Positions 7,216-15,682 of a DNA stretch of 22,259 bases are shown piece after piece. How positions within the stretch are numbered: the stretch's first letter is position 1; every line of letters begins with the position of its first letter. Source of the DNA: a virus; the IMG/VR virus record IMGVR_UViG_3300008262_000441, positions 1-22,259 of that record; one strand, written 5' to 3'. Below the pieces are notes generated by a model, which was given only the letters and a program-made list of their open reading frames with translations, was not told the origin of the DNA and searched no databases. Made by a program: the position numbers and the translations under genes.

Positions 7216-8318
7216 ACTCCAATATTATTTAATTTGGGGTCAAAGTCATTTGGTTGATAAAATATCTTATCAGTTTCAATCATCAATTTCATTTCCTTAA
7301 TTTCTGCAGATTCAGGTCCAATAATGCTAGAACGATTTTTAAATCTTAAGTAAAAAAGTGGTTTATTTAATTCTGAAATATAGAATTGAATTTTTTCTCC
7401 CGTTTTCCTAACCTCTAGGTCTGGATATCTTTCTTGAAGAGCATTAATATACTGTGGACTAGATTCTTTGATTATCCTAGGAGAAATGCTCACAACTTGG
7501 GCATAATCTGATCCAAATGCAGAATTTTTAAGTAACTGCCAGGCAAGTTGCGATCCAACTCTTCCACTAGCAGAAAATTTTTGATTCATTCCTTTTAAAA
7601 CTGCATCATATAATTTTTTAGTATAAACAACTTTTTGATATTTTTGTTGTGGGGATCTGGCAACCTCATCAAGGAATTGATAATCTCTTGGATTTATACC
7701 AAGATTAAAAGTTTCAGAAACTCTTAATAATGATTTATGAGGACTTTCATTAGATAAAGTTTTACTTGGTGTTGTTCCTGCTTTCAGAGAAAAATTTAAG
7801 TTCTGATTTGAAAGAGCGGGTTTTCCATTGATCATAATAGTGACCATAACATCACCCTTAATATCACCACCGGTTTGTTCTCCGGCAACACCATCAGCAA
7901 TTACATCAATTTTAACAACGTCTGGTTTTTGATTTAATAGATATTCATTTTTAGCTTCCGTTAATAGTTTCTTATATCTTGCAGCATTTTGAACTACAGA
8001 TCCTATTAGTCTTTGTATTACACTTTCTTTTGTATTTTCAAAATATTTTTTACCATAGGCACTTCCCGCCTCACCTAATTTCAGATTAACAACCAAATTA
8101 ACCTCAACATTATCAACTGCATATTTCCCTATTCTCTGCTTTCCCCTAAACAACCTCTTCTTAAAAGATCCAGTATTAAAATTAATTTGTCTTCTAATTG
8201 AATTAACTTGCCCTGCGGTTAATTGCCTACTCGGCAGATCACTTTCACATAAAATCAATCCAATAGCAATGGCAAATATACCCTCCATTACTGATCCAAG
8301 ATTTACTGCCTTCGACAT
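7212..8318 (-). CDS. Conserved phage protein with possible PD-(D/E)XK nuclease-like core
   Basis: 368 residues, first gene of the late cassette. An N-terminal helix (SVMEGIFAIAIGLILCE, 9-25) carries E12. Residues 150-181 read GGDIKGDVMVTI, then a turn, then LNFSLKAG. That is acidic D152 and D156 followed by a strand ending in S177-L-K179. An alpha-helical Glu, then an Asp strand, then a xxK strand followed by a small residue is the usual layout of PD-(D/E)XK nucleases, including restriction enzymes. The rest (about 200-368) is mixed alpha/beta with no known signature. The match is by eye and could be chance; a structural protein without enzyme activity is the alternative. A late-like box (ACTAAATA) lies 28 bases upstream and overlaps the end of tRNA-Leu. 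Confidence 0.7.
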   Translation of the reverse strand: MSKAVNLGSVMEGIFAIAIGLILCESDLPSRQLTAGQVNSIRRQINFNTGSFKKRLFRGKQRIGKYAVDNVEVNLVVNLKLGEAGSAYGKKYFENTKESVIQRLIGSVVQNAARYKKLLTEAKNEYLLNQKPDVVKIDVIADGVAGEQTGGDIKGDVMVTIMINGKPALSNQNLNFSLKAGTTPSKTLSNESPHKSLLRVSETFNLGINPRDYQFLDEVARSPQQKYQKVVYTKKLYDAVLKGMNQKFSASGRVGSQLAWQLLKNSAFGSDYAQVVSISPRIIKESSPQYINALQERYPDLEVRKTGEKIQFYISELNKPLFYLRFKNRSSIIGPESAEIKEMKLMIETDKIFYQPNDFDPKLNNIGV

Positions 8319-8345
8319 TGGAAATTACAGTCTTATATTATAAGG

Positions 8346-8353
8346 TATTTAGT
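8346..8353 (-). promoter_or_regulatory. Late-promoter-like box ACTAAATA
   Basis: Minus-strand octamer 28 bases before the ATG of the 368-residue gene, sharing TAAATA with the other late boxes. It begins on the last base of tRNA-Leu. A TATAAT at 8342-8337, inside a CTTATA-A-TATAAG palindrome, is an alternative element but has no -35 partner. Confidence 0.42.
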
Positions 8354-8433
8354 GCCCAAGAGAGGACTCGAACCTCCACATCTTACGATATATGCTCCTA
8401 AGGCATACGTGGCTACCATTACACCACTTGGGC
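8353..8433 (-). tRNA. tRNA-Leu (anticodon UAG)
   Basis: 81 bases without CCA. Acceptor arm GCCCAAG pairs with CTTGGGC, discriminator A. D arm GTG-loop-CAC, anticodon stem TATGC/GCATA with loop CTTAGGA (anticodon TAG at 8400-8398), and a long variable arm with an ATC-GTAA-GAT mini-stem as expected for class II tRNA-Leu. T arm GGAGG-TTCGAGT-CCTCT. The CCA tail is not encoded. It would read CUA and possibly other CUN codons. Confidence 0.95.
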
Positions 8434-8437
8434 AGAG

Positions 8438-8510
8438 TGGAGAATAGCGGACTCGAACCGCTGACATCCTGCTTGCAAAGCAGGCGCTCTACCAACTGAG
8501 CTAATTCCCC
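8438..8510 (-). tRNA. tRNA-Ala (anticodon UGC)
   Basis: 73 bases without CCA. Acceptor GGGGAAT pairs with ATTCTCC (one G-U), D arm GCTCAGTTGGTAGAGC, anticodon stem CCTGC/GCAGG with loop TTTGCAA (anticodon TGC at 8477-8475), T arm AGCGG-TTCGAGT-CCGCT, discriminator A. It is four bases upstream of tRNA-Leu, so both probably come from one precursor. CCA is not encoded. Confidence 0.96.
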
Positions 8511-8530
8511 AATAAAACCCCGAAGGGTTA
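8511..8530 (-). terminator. Short UUCG-tetraloop hairpin with T-rich tail
   Basis: Minus strand AACCC-TTCG-GGGTT followed by TTATT. The five-base-pair stem with a very stable UUCG loop lies between the stop of the 58-residue gene and tRNA-Ala. It may end early transcripts or mark a processing boundary for the tRNAs; the stem is short, so termination may be partial. Confidence 0.55.
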
Positions 8531-8535
8531 TTTAT

Positions 8536-8712
8536 TCATTCTAATGCAGAACCAATTTTTTCATCAAGATCTACAATTACAGAACGAATATCAGAAATAC
8601 GAGGAGGAACAGAAACCTCATCATAAGTATAACCTTTCTGATTTTCAAAAAGAATTTGACGAACTGCAGCGGCAGTACGCACGTCCATTTTAATAGATAC
8701 GGATTTAGTCAT
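8536..8712 (-). CDS. 58-residue hypothetical protein downstream of mazG
   Basis: Starts with ATG 8712-8710, overlapping the mazG stop by one base (TGATG), and runs MTKSVSIKMDVRTAAAVRQILFENQ...DEKIGSALE to TGA at 8538-8536. The tight coupling and the clean, charged, soluble composition support a real gene. The sequence suggests a short strand, then a helix (VRTAAAVRQILFENQKGY), then a second helix (RISDIRSVIVDLDEKIGSAL). That layout could suit a small DNA-binding or regulatory protein, but I do not recognise the family. A UUCG hairpin follows six bases after the stop. Confidence 0.75.
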   Translation of the reverse strand: MTKSVSIKMDVRTAAAVRQILFENQKGYTYDEVSVPPRISDIRSVIVDLDEKIGSALE

Positions 8713-9122
8713 CAGATGTCTCCCTCTTCACGATTTTCACTATAATACACATCAAAGAACCCATCAGGATAACGCTTCATCAGTTTATCAATATTAGTTT
8801 GAATCACTTCATCAAAAGAAACTTCAAGAGCAATACACGCCTGAGCAACATACCACATAGTATCACCGAGTTCTTTGATAAGGTGAGTACGGGTTTCATC
8901 ATTCCAGGATTTGCCTTGGAAGACCATTTTCTTTACAATCTCCATAAACTCACCACCTTCAGCATTAATACCAACAGCGGCAGTCAGAAGACGTTCAATA
9001 TTAGCACCTTTCTCATCCAACTGAACCATACGGTCAGAAAGAGCAAGGAAATCTTTGGATGCATCAGAAGTTACGGCATCCACAAAGTTTTGATATTTAT
9101 CAAAGTCAACTCGTTGTGTCAT
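8712..9122 (-). CDS. mazG: MazG-family nucleotide pyrophosphohydrolase
   Basis: 136 residues, about the size of a single MazG domain. All-alpha MazG enzymes hydrolyse (d)NTPs to NMP and pyrophosphate. The metal-binding motifs are visible: EGGEFMEIVKK (E55, E58, E61) and KELGDTMWYVAQ (E84, D87), followed by the typical NIDKLMKRYPDGF tail. mazG is a hallmark of marine cyanophages, where it was first proposed to alter host (p)ppGpp and later shown to prefer dGTP/dCTP-type substrates, consistent with recycling the host genome. Here it sits directly after helicase gp41 with a four-base ATGA overlap, so it is coexpressed with replication genes. The physiological substrate cannot be read from sequence. 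Confidence 0.94.
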   Translation of the reverse strand: MTQRVDFDKYQNFVDAVTSDASKDFLALSDRMVQLDEKGANIERLLTAAVGINAEGGEFMEIVKKMVFQGKSWNDETRTHLIKELGDTMWYVAQACIALEVSFDEVIQTNIDKLMKRYPDGFFDVYYSENREEGDI

Positions 9123-10498
9123 GAAAATTTAAATCCCTCAAATGATTTTTTTGGTTTCTTTTCTTCGTAATTATACTCCTCTTCTTGCCCACTGTCAAGT
9201 ATGTCTTTTTGAGCAGACTGCTCGCAATCATAAAGACGCATTTTAGCACGGTCAATACCAATCACAAACTTCTTGTTCATTGTAGGATCATTATAACGAT
9301 TCTTAAGTTGTTTAACTAAAATCTGACCCAACTCTTCCAACTCTTCAGTGCTAATAAGGGCAAACATAAGATCAGCAGTAGCAGGAAGACCAAAGGATTC
9401 ACTAGTATCAGTAAGTTCAACATCAGAGTTCCCATAACCACTACGGGTAGTCTGGGTAGCAGAGACAATGGGAACATTGAATTCCACTGCCAGACCGCGA
9501 AGTTCTTCAGCAATTGCCTTGATATATGAATAAGAATTGACAGACATATTTCCCCTATACCTAGAGGAAGCACAAATATTAAGGTAGTCGATAAAAATAA
9601 TATCAGGTCTAAATGATTTCTTAAGAGCAAGTTCATTTAAAAGTGCCTTAAAATGACCACTATGAGCAGAAGCAGTCGGATATTCTTTAATTATAAGAGA
9701 ACCCTGAGTCTTCTTGGCAATATTATTGACCTTATTCTCAAACATTGCACGAGGCAAATCTTCTAACTGTTGAATAGGAACATTCAATAAGTTTGCATCA
9801 ATTCGTTCAGCAATTTTCTCTTCTGCCATCTCCATTGTAATGTAGAGAACGTTCCTGCCCTGGAGCAAGACGGAGCTAGCAACATGGCACATGAATAAAG
9901 ACTTCCCGACGCCTGTACCAGCAAGAGCGATATTAAGAGTTTTGTTAGGGAGGCCACCTTTCGTGATTTTATTAAAGTAATCGAGATCAAATTCAATTTT
10001 TTCTTCCTTTCTGTGATAGTACTCATACCTTTCCTCATAGTTCAGTAAATAATCGTGTCCAATATTATTATCAAAAGATACTGCTAATGCATCAGAGAGA
10101 ATATGTGGAATTGCATCTCTACCCTTTGCATCATCTTTACCATCAGCAATATGTATAGATTCCATAAGAGCAAGATAAATTGCTCTGTCCCGACACCACT
10201 TCTCGGTAATATCTAATACCCACTGTTTATCTACTGGTAAATTATTGAGATTTGGAAGTAATTCTCCAATATCCTTATTTTCAGATTCTGTTAAATCTCT
10301 ACGATTTTCAATTTCAATTGATAATGCTTCAATAGTGATTGAAGAACTATATTTAACTATGAATTTAACAACTTCTTCAAATACAACTTTCTCTACTCTT
10401 TGTTGAAAATATTCTGGTTGTATAAATGGAATAACTTTTCTAGCATAATCTTCGTTGTATATCAGGTTTCTTAAAATTGTTAATTCAAGTCTTTCCAT
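9119..10498 (-). CDS. 41: Replicative DNA helicase, T4 gp41 / DnaB type
   Basis: 459 residues, close to T4 gp41 (475). Unwinds DNA at the fork as a hexamer and recruits primase gp61. An N-terminal helical domain (1-110) is followed by a RecA-like motor with Walker A AGTGVGKS (193-200), the DnaB-type NVLYITMEMAEEKIAERI (216-233), Walker B PDIIFIDYLNIC (about 295-306) and VPIVSATQTTRSGYG carrying the sensing Gln. The C-terminus KKPKKSFEGFKFS is a charged tail, a likely contact for partner proteins. It overlaps the upstream 2OG oxygenase by one base (TAATG) and mazG by four, placing it in the gp43-uvsX-gp41-mazG transcript. No missing motif seen. Confidence 0.97.
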   Translation of the reverse strand: MERLELTILRNLIYNEDYARKVIPFIQPEYFQQRVEKVVFEEVVKFIVKYSSSITIEALSIEIENRRDLTESENKDIGELLPNLNNLPVDKQWVLDITEKWCRDRAIYLALMESIHIADGKDDAKGRDAIPHILSDALAVSFDNNIGHDYLLNYEERYEYYHRKEEKIEFDLDYFNKITKGGLPNKTLNIALAGTGVGKSLFMCHVASSVLLQGRNVLYITMEMAEEKIAERIDANLLNVPIQQLEDLPRAMFENKVNNIAKKTQGSLIIKEYPTASAHSGHFKALLNELALKKSFRPDIIFIDYLNICASSRYRGNMSVNSYSYIKAIAEELRGLAVEFNVPIVSATQTTRSGYGNSDVELTDTSESFGLPATADLMFALISTEELEELGQILVKQLKNRYNDPTMNKKFVIGIDRAKMRLYDCEQSAQKDILDSGQEEEYNYEEKKPKKSFEGFKFS

Positions 10499-11055
10499 TA
10501 TTTGTAGTGTAAATATGTACTCAAAAGGTATTTTGGATTACTAATTGGGGGATTTCCTTTATGGGGAAACATCCATAGAGGAGGAAAAATAACCATTGTC
10601 CCTTGCTTTGGAGCAATGGTTAAATCTTTAAAGATAGTTTCTCCACCAGATTCAACATCATTTAAATACCAAAAAAATGAAAGAAATCTTCTAGATGAAG
10701 CATAATCTGTAACATCAACGTGAGTATCAAATCTATCAATACCATCACAGTTATACTTTTTTATTCTAAATTGCTCAAATGCATGAGATTCTGGAAATAC
10801 TCTTCCATCAATAAACTCATAATATCTATCTCGATAATGAAAAACAGTCTGTATTAAAAAATTATGAACGTTTTGGCTATCTTGAGAATATTCCCTTTGT
10901 TCAGTCAAGTTAATCTGAGAAAAATTAGGTTTTCCATCTAAATCATACCGTTCTAGTTTTTCAGTATTATTTTCATAAAAACCAATCAAAAACTCACATA
11001 TATCCTTAGTAAGAACGTTTTCATGAATATGAACAAAATCTAAAAGATTATCCAT
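10498..11055 (-). CDS. 2OG-Fe(II) oxygenase (prolyl 4-hydroxylase type)
   Basis: 185 residues from ATG 11055; a TTG at 11076 would add seven residues but overlaps uvsX more deeply, so ATG is preferred. The double-stranded beta-helix fold shows the iron triad H112-x-D114 ([10 protein letters not shown]) and H165 (WMFPHKGNP), then K175 ([12 protein letters not shown]) as the likely 2-oxoglutarate ligand, as in prolyl hydroxylases. [13 protein letters not shown] is the conserved strand-turn between them. These enzymes use O2 and 2-oxoglutarate to hydroxylate protein or nucleic acid. They are common in marine cyanophages and of unknown substrate. It lies between uvsX and gp41, overlapping uvsX by eight bases, so it is expressed with replication genes. 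Confidence 0.92.
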   Translation of the reverse strand: MDNLLDFVHIHENVLTKDICEFLIGFYENNTEKLERYDLDGKPNFSQINLTEQREYSQDSQNVHNFLIQTVFHYRDRYYEFIDGRVFPESHAFEQFRIKKYNCDGIDRFDTHVDVTDYASSRRFLSFFWYLNDVESGGETIFKDLTIAPKQGTMVIFPPLWMFPHKGNPPISNPKYLLSTYLHYK

Positions 11056-12049
11056 AAGAAAATTCGCCTTTGGCAATTACATCAAGTTTTTCCATTACCT
11101 CATCGGTAAAATATTTTTCGGGATTTTTGAGAATTTCTTTGGCATAGATTTTCTTCCCATCAATCTCATAACGACCTGCTACATTCTTCCAGAGTCCACC
11201 AATCTCACCAAGTTCCAAAAGACCGTAATAACGATCAAGGCCGCGCTCATCATAATACAAACGGACTTCAACATCTTGATTCTCCTTGCTTAAACGTGAT
11301 TTGTGAGTCTTTGCCTTGATAATGTTTCCGATGACATCTGTTCCATCTTTTTCTTTTTTCTTGCTGAGATAAATGATAGTAGAAGCGGCATACTTAAGAC
11401 CACTGCCACCACCCATCTCTTTTGTAGGAACGTAAGAGCCAATAACATCGTAGGTATGGTTAGTAACAATCATAGGAATTTTTGCTTGACCTAATTTGAG
11501 GGTAAGCATACGGAATGCACCTTTAATCAGTTGAGATTTGGTCATGTCCCGAACTTCCTTATCATTCAGTGCATCATTAATCTCCTTACTGGTGGAAAGC
11601 ATCCCTAAAGAGTCTAGCACAAACATACAGGGACTGCGTTCTCCTTCGGGTTTCTTCATATAGAGATCAACTGCCTTAAGTGCCTTACCACGGAACTCTT
11701 CAACGGTTACTACATTGACAACCACCAGACGAGTTGTGTCAATTCCCCTGCTCTCCAGAAGGGATTTGGTGATTGCTGCTTCAGTATCAAAATACAAACA
11801 ATATCCAGTAGGATTATTGTCAAGAAAATTTTTAACGACGGCAAGAGAGAAGAAAGTTTTACCAGTAGAACTCTCACCTGCGATTGCAGTAATCTTATTC
11901 CCAGATACACCACCAAATATACTGCCGGATACAAGAGCATTGAAAATGTACGAACCTGTGTCCACAAAAGTTTCGGTTTCATCAATCTCTGAGGCAAGTT
12001 GGGTGTATTCTCCACCAATTTCTTTTACAATATCTTTAAGGAAGTCCAT
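11048..12049 (-). CDS. uvsX: UvsX recombinase (RecA-like)
   Basis: 333 residues. Strand-exchange protein needed for recombination-dependent replication and repair in T4-like phages. Walker A GESSTGKT (58-65), Walker [11 protein letters not shown], the L1/L2 region with [29 protein letters not shown], and an acidic-basic C-terminus are all present in order. It is somewhat shorter than T4 UvsX (391), mainly in the C-terminal part, as is usual in cyanophages. The ATG overlaps the gp43 stop by one base (TAATG), a tight polymerase-recombinase pair. No inactivating change is visible. Confidence 0.97.
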   Translation of the reverse strand: MDFLKDIVKEIGGEYTQLASEIDETETFVDTGSYIFNALVSGSIFGGVSGNKITAIAGESSTGKTFFSLAVVKNFLDNNPTGYCLYFDTEAAITKSLLESRGIDTTRLVVVNVVTVEEFRGKALKAVDLYMKKPEGERSPCMFVLDSLGMLSTSKEINDALNDKEVRDMTKSQLIKGAFRMLTLKLGQAKIPMIVTNHTYDVIGSYVPTKEMGGGSGLKYAASTIIYLSKKKEKDGTDVIGNIIKAKTHKSRLSKENQDVEVRLYYDERGLDRYYGLLELGEIGGLWKNVAGRYEIDGKKIYAKEILKNPEKYFTDEVMEKLDVIAKGEFSYG

Positions 12050-14550
12050 TAGGCAAAAAATGAATCAAGGTTTACGGTTTTTTCTACTTTCCAACCAATC
12101 GCATCAAGTATAGATTTAAGTGGTTCTAAGAAACTCTTCTCAAATTGTAGTTCATAATCAATGTATTTGTCAAGACCAAGCTCCTTAGGAAAATCTGAAA
12201 TAAAGGAAATTACATTTTCCTGAATAATATTTGGTTTCTTTAAATATACAAATTTAAGTTTTTCACCATTATTAATAAGGGAATACTTATTAGTCAGTTT
12301 ATTTTCTTTAATATAATGATTGAAAAGCAGTGCTCCACGAATATGAATTGGAGTTCCTTTCACATAAATGTCAGAAGAAGAACGATACTTACGAACGTCA
12401 GATGCTGTTCTGGGGAAAGAAATTTCTTCTGGGGGAAGAGATTTAAACTTTTGACGGCAATTGTCAATGAAGTCTATTACTTCATCCTCAGTTCCACTCA
12501 TCATCAGTTTTAGAGCATCCTTAATCATTTGGCGACAAGGAGCAGGAGTTGATGATTTAACCGCTTCAATACCCATCATCTTAAGTTTGGGTTCGGTGTA
12601 TCGCACACCTTCACTGTCCCAAACATTCAGAATATAACGCTTCTTGGCAGTCCAGATTCCACGGTCGGCAATATTCTCCCGCTTCATTTGCATCTTTTGA
12701 TCATATGCATTTACATAGTCAGCCAGTTCTTGGTAGCAACCTTCAATATACTTTTCAAGTTCCACCTTACAGATCTTATCAAGGAACGAAACAACGCTTT
12801 CAGTAGTTTTCTCTCTTCCCTGGTATACAGTTTCAACCAAAGGACCCATATTAAGATAAATGGAATCAGTATCAGAAGCAATAACATAATCAATACCCTT
12901 AGTTTTAAGAACTTTGTTTAGATAAGAGTTCATCTTCTCTTCAATCCAACGAATGGCAACCTGACCCGAAAGAGTGATTGCCTCAGCATTTGCTAGTTTG
13001 AAATAACGGAAATACTGATTTCCAATGGCACCATAAGCAGAGTTAAGAGAAATCTTTTTTGCCATTTGGATGTTGTTACATCTTGCAATTTCTTTCTCAA
13101 GTTCTTTTGATTTTTTCTTCTCATATGCCTTCTTTGCCTCAATCATTTTCTTCTTGTAGATAACTCGGTCGTTATACATTTTTTCCATAAGTTCTGGAAG
13201 AAATCCACGAATATCCTTACGATACATTGCACCATTAGGACAGACCGCATAATCCTTATACATTTCAAAAGTAAGTTCCTGATTGAGAATCTTATCCACA
13301 GTCACGCTGGGATGCCTTTCATCAACAAGAGTTTCTGGACTTACATTGAATTGCATAATCAAGTGTGGATAAAGACTATTAAGGTCAAAGTTAACCACAT
13401 ACTCATAAACACCAGGAATTGGTTCCTTTACATAAGCACCGGCATATTTTGCATCTTTATCAGTTTTTTCCTTTGGGGGAATAACAATATTGCGCTTTTT
13501 AAGATAGTTATAGATGATTGTATCCCACATTCTTACCTGAAAGAATACATCAGCATAATTAACCTTAGCATCATATGCCATAGTCAATGCCAGTTCAATT
13601 AGTTTCATCTTGTCTTCCAAACGGTCAACAAGTTCCACGTCGATGATGTTATATTCTACAAACTTTTGCCAACCTTTAGTATAGAAATCTTTAAAAGTAT
13701 CAAACTCAGAGTGGTCAAGTTTTTTCTGTCCAAGTTCCACATTAGCAATATGGTCTAGGCGATAAGATTCCTGATTAGTATAAGTAAACTTCTTATAAAG
13801 GTCCAAATAATCAAGTTGAGTAATTCCACCAACATCGTAAGAAATATGCTTTCTTCCGGAAATATAAACTTCATCCTCAGTAACAAGACCCCAAGGAGAC
13901 ATACGCTTCATAAGTTTTTCACCTAGAACGCGGTCAATACGTCTAACAAGATAAGGAATGTCATACAACTGAATGTTCCATCCAGTCACAACTTCGGGAG
14001 CATTTTCTTCAATCATCCACCAACTAATGAAATCATTCAACAAATCATATTCGGTAGAAAATTGACGATAGGTTACGTTCTTCTGACGATTGGTATATGG
14101 ACCCAATCCCCAGGTACGAATTTTCTTAGTTGTATAGTCTTGAATTGTAATGAGAAGTACTTCTTCGGCGGCACTTTCTACATCAGGGAATCCATTTTCA
14201 GATGCAACCTCAATATCCAAAGTCATCAATTTGATTTTACTAATATCAAATTTAATTTCATCTTCGGGATATTTTTCGGAAATATATTGATAGATGTACC
14301 TAGTATTTCCGTAGATTGAGAATCCTTCTACACCATCATATTTTTTAATAAAATCCCTACAATCTCTAACAGAACCAGGATTAATTGGTTCAACATACTC
14401 ACCTTGGAGAGTTGCGTATTTGGTTTCTTTTTTAGACGGAACAAAAAGGGTTGGAGAAAACTTCTCACGGGTCATAAAGTGATTACCATCTTCATAACCG
14501 CGAACCAAGAAGTGGTCCCCAACCATTTGTACGTTTGTATAAAATCTCAT
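12049..14550 (-). CDS. 43: DNA polymerase, family B, T4 gp43 type
   Basis: 833 residues. Replicative polymerase with 3'-5' proofreading. Exonuclease motifs: LDIEVAS (D112, E114), [11 protein letters not shown] (191-201, D197) and [12 protein letters not shown] (300-311, D304). Polymerase motifs: [14 protein letters not shown] (D389); [18 protein letters not shown] (498-514); [12 protein letters not shown] (D560, D562). All catalytic residues are intact and the order is canonical. It is shorter than T4 gp43 (898), as in other cyanophages. The C-terminal tail (NLDSFFA) resembles a clamp-binding motif with two aromatic residues at the very end, consistent with docking on gp45. It overlaps a small upstream gene by one base (TGATG). 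Confidence 0.98.
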   Translation of the reverse strand: MRFYTNVQMVGDHFLVRGYEDGNHFMTREKFSPTLFVPSKKETKYATLQGEYVEPINPGSVRDCRDFIKKYDGVEGFSIYGNTRYIYQYISEKYPEDEIKFDISKIKLMTLDIEVASENGFPDVESAAEEVLLITIQDYTTKKIRTWGLGPYTNRQKNVTYRQFSTEYDLLNDFISWWMIEENAPEVVTGWNIQLYDIPYLVRRIDRVLGEKLMKRMSPWGLVTEDEVYISGRKHISYDVGGITQLDYLDLYKKFTYTNQESYRLDHIANVELGQKKLDHSEFDTFKDFYTKGWQKFVEYNIIDVELVDRLEDKMKLIELALTMAYDAKVNYADVFFQVRMWDTIIYNYLKKRNIVIPPKEKTDKDAKYAGAYVKEPIPGVYEYVVNFDLNSLYPHLIMQFNVSPETLVDERHPSVTVDKILNQELTFEMYKDYAVCPNGAMYRKDIRGFLPELMEKMYNDRVIYKKKMIEAKKAYEKKKSKELEKEIARCNNIQMAKKISLNSAYGAIGNQYFRYFKLANAEAITLSGQVAIRWIEEKMNSYLNKVLKTKGIDYVIASDTDSIYLNMGPLVETVYQGREKTTESVVSFLDKICKVELEKYIEGCYQELADYVNAYDQKMQMKRENIADRGIWTAKKRYILNVWDSEGVRYTEPKLKMMGIEAVKSSTPAPCRQMIKDALKLMMSGTEDEVIDFIDNCRQKFKSLPPEEISFPRTASDVRKYRSSSDIYVKGTPIHIRGALLFNHYIKENKLTNKYSLINNGEKLKFVYLKKPNIIQENVISFISDFPKELGLDKYIDYELQFEKSFLEPLKSILDAIGWKVEKTVNLDSFFA

Positions 14551-14804
14551 CAGGCAGACAATTCAATATACTTTTTAATAATTTCTTTTTTTGGATCCAC
14601 TATGGTGAGAATATCACTAGATTTAATTAGTATTTCTCTTTGTTCTGTTGTTGGTGGCCAAGGAACTAGTTCATGATTATCATCATACTCAAAGGGATTA
14701 ATTAATTTGCAATCAGGTTCTCCAACATCGCCCATCAATTCTTCAATTTCAGTAATTAGAACAACATCAACATTTAAAATGATACACTTAATTTGATTTG
14801 TCAT
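14550..14804 (-). CDS. Small protein, paralogue of the next gene upstream
   Basis: 84 residues. It aligns by eye with the neighbouring 105-residue protein: a start of the form IKCIILNVDVVLITEIEELMG against IKLALLKSGELLICDAKELVS, and a shared end SSDILTIVDPKKEIIKKYIEL against PTDWVVTMVEPVQDLKKMYEDKV. The middle is short and proline-bearing (LVPWPPTTEQ). A beta-rich core with a strand-turn-strand opening and a final helix is suggested, loosely like an Sm-type barrel. The stop overlaps the gp43 ATG (TGATG), so it is translationally coupled to the polymerase. This family precedes gp43 in cyanophages, by my recollection. Function unknown. Confidence 0.76.
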   Translation of the reverse strand: MTNQIKCIILNVDVVLITEIEELMGDVGEPDCKLINPFEYDDNHELVPWPPTTEQREILIKSSDILTIVDPKKEIIKKYIELSA

Positions 14805-15105
14805 TTACTTTATCCTCATACATTTTTTTCAGATCTTGAACCGGTTCAACCATAGTTACTACCCAATCTGTTGGGACTGGTATATTTTCTTCAGAAGTTA
14901 GTAGAATCCATGGAGATAATGTTATTTCAACAGTTTTACTACTAACATCTACCTCTAGGTCTTCAGAAAGAACTACCGGAGTATTAGTTTTAACTCTATG
15001 TGGTTTAGTAAACAAATAACTCACAATTTTCTCATCAGAGACTAGTTCTTTAGCATCACAAATGAGTAATTCTCCAGATTTCAATAATGCTAGTTTTATC
15101 GACAT
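14788..15105 (-). CDS. Conserved small cyanophage protein upstream of gp43, function unknown
   Basis: 105 residues from ATG 15105. An earlier ATG at 15117 is possible, but GGAG lies seven bases before the second ATG and within the first codons of the longer form, so the shorter start is preferred. It begins MSIKLALLKSGELLICDAKELV and ends VPTDWVVTMVEPVQDLKKMYEDKVNDK, with PWILLTSEENIPVP between. LKSGE...D...L opening and a closing helix suggest a small beta-barrel, perhaps Sm-like, but this is only by pattern. It overlaps its paralogue by 17 bases. It is the first gene behind a strong promoter built into the hsp20 terminator. Confidence 0.82.
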   Translation of the reverse strand: MSIKLALLKSGELLICDAKELVSDEKIVSYLFTKPHRVKTNTPVVLSEDLEVDVSSKTVEITLSPWILLTSEENIPVPTDWVVTMVEPVQDLKKMYEDKVNDKSN

Positions 15106-15135
15106 TTTAAACTCCATACATCTAGTCGTTCATCA

Positions 15136-15164
15136 ATTATAGCAAAAAAATGGGGAGGCGTCAA
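15136..15164 (-). promoter_or_regulatory. Strong sigma70-type promoter inside the hsp20 terminator
   Basis: Minus strand -35 TTGACG (15164-15159), 17-base spacer, -10 TATAAT (15141-15136) preceded by TGC, an extended -10. The -35 lies in the descending arm of the terminator hairpin and its T-run is part of the spacer. Transcription would start near 15129 and reach the 105-residue gene, its paralogue and gp43. Confidence 0.85.
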
Positions 15165-15187
15165 CTGGATTTTGCCAGTTGCCTCCC
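15144..15187 (-). terminator. Intrinsic terminator after hsp20
   Basis: Minus strand GGGAGGCAACTGG, loop CAAAAT, then CCAGTTGACGCCTCCC, with a two-base bulge, followed by CATTTTTTT. About 13 base pairs and GC-rich, 24 bases after the hsp20 stop. The stem carries the -35 of the next promoter. Confidence 0.9.
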
Positions 15188-15211
15188 TGCGGCGACGATA
15201 TTCAAATATAT

Positions 15212-15646
15212 TTATAGATAATCCTTGCGACTATGATGTTCTGGAACTATCTTTCCTAATCGAATGGTAAGTAATCCATCTTCAAAGATGACTTCTCGGA
15301 CTTCTGTGTCGTCTGAGAGAGTCCATGCCCTTTTGAAACTTCGTTGAGCCAAACCCTTGTGGATAAACGTCCTATCCGATTCAGTATCTGATTTTTGCCC
15401 TTCGATAAAAAGTTTTCCATACTCTGTGAAGACATTTACTTCCTCCTTTTTGAATCCCGCAAGCGCAATCTCTAAATGAGATTCTACATTATTTACCTGA
15501 ATTAGATTGTAAGGTGGATAATTGTTTGTAGTTTCGTGAAGATTAAATAGACGATCAAAATATTCGTCCATTCCAATACTATTACGTGTAATCCTATCCA
15601 TCAAGGTAGGAAGATCCGCAGCAGAATATCGCGTAATGTTAGTCAT
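15212..15646 (-). CDS. hsp20: Small heat-shock protein, Hsp20 / alpha-crystallin family
   Basis: 144 residues. ATP-independent holdase chaperone. The alpha-crystallin domain spans about 45-135: YNLIQVNNVESHLEIALAGFKKEEVNVFTEYGKLFIEGQK, then FIHKGLAQRSFKRAWTLSDDTEVREVIFEDGLLTIRL, with the conserved A-G-F/K and GLLTI.L signatures. N-terminal arm (1-44) includes MDEYFDRLF. The start has a strong ribosome binding site, AAGGAG, eight bases before the ATG. hsp20 next to gp43 is a signature of T4-like cyanophages, thought to guard scaffold or host proteins. It is a single-gene unit: promoter TATAAT upstream, terminator directly downstream. A UUCG-loop hairpin marks the 5' end of its message. Confidence 0.97.
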   Translation of the reverse strand: MTNITRYSAADLPTLMDRITRNSIGMDEYFDRLFNLHETTNNYPPYNLIQVNNVESHLEIALAGFKKEEVNVFTEYGKLFIEGQKSDTESDRTFIHKGLAQRSFKRAWTLSDDTEVREVIFEDGLLTIRLGKIVPEHHSRKDYL

Positions 15647-15682
15647 TATGGTAGCTCCTTTTTAAGCGAGTTTGTGTTTTGT

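Noticed and set aside
11710-12018. Alternative minus-strand frames in uvsX, gp41 and gp44 (for example 9316-9636, 19538-20026)
   Set aside because: All are shadows of motif-bearing genes and have no start signals or family patterns.
15209-15216. Perfect TATAAATA at the hsp20 stop codon
   Set aside because: Any transcript from it would meet the hsp20 terminator within about 30 bases, and a better sigma70 promoter lies beyond. Probably formed by the codons CTA TAA and following AT.
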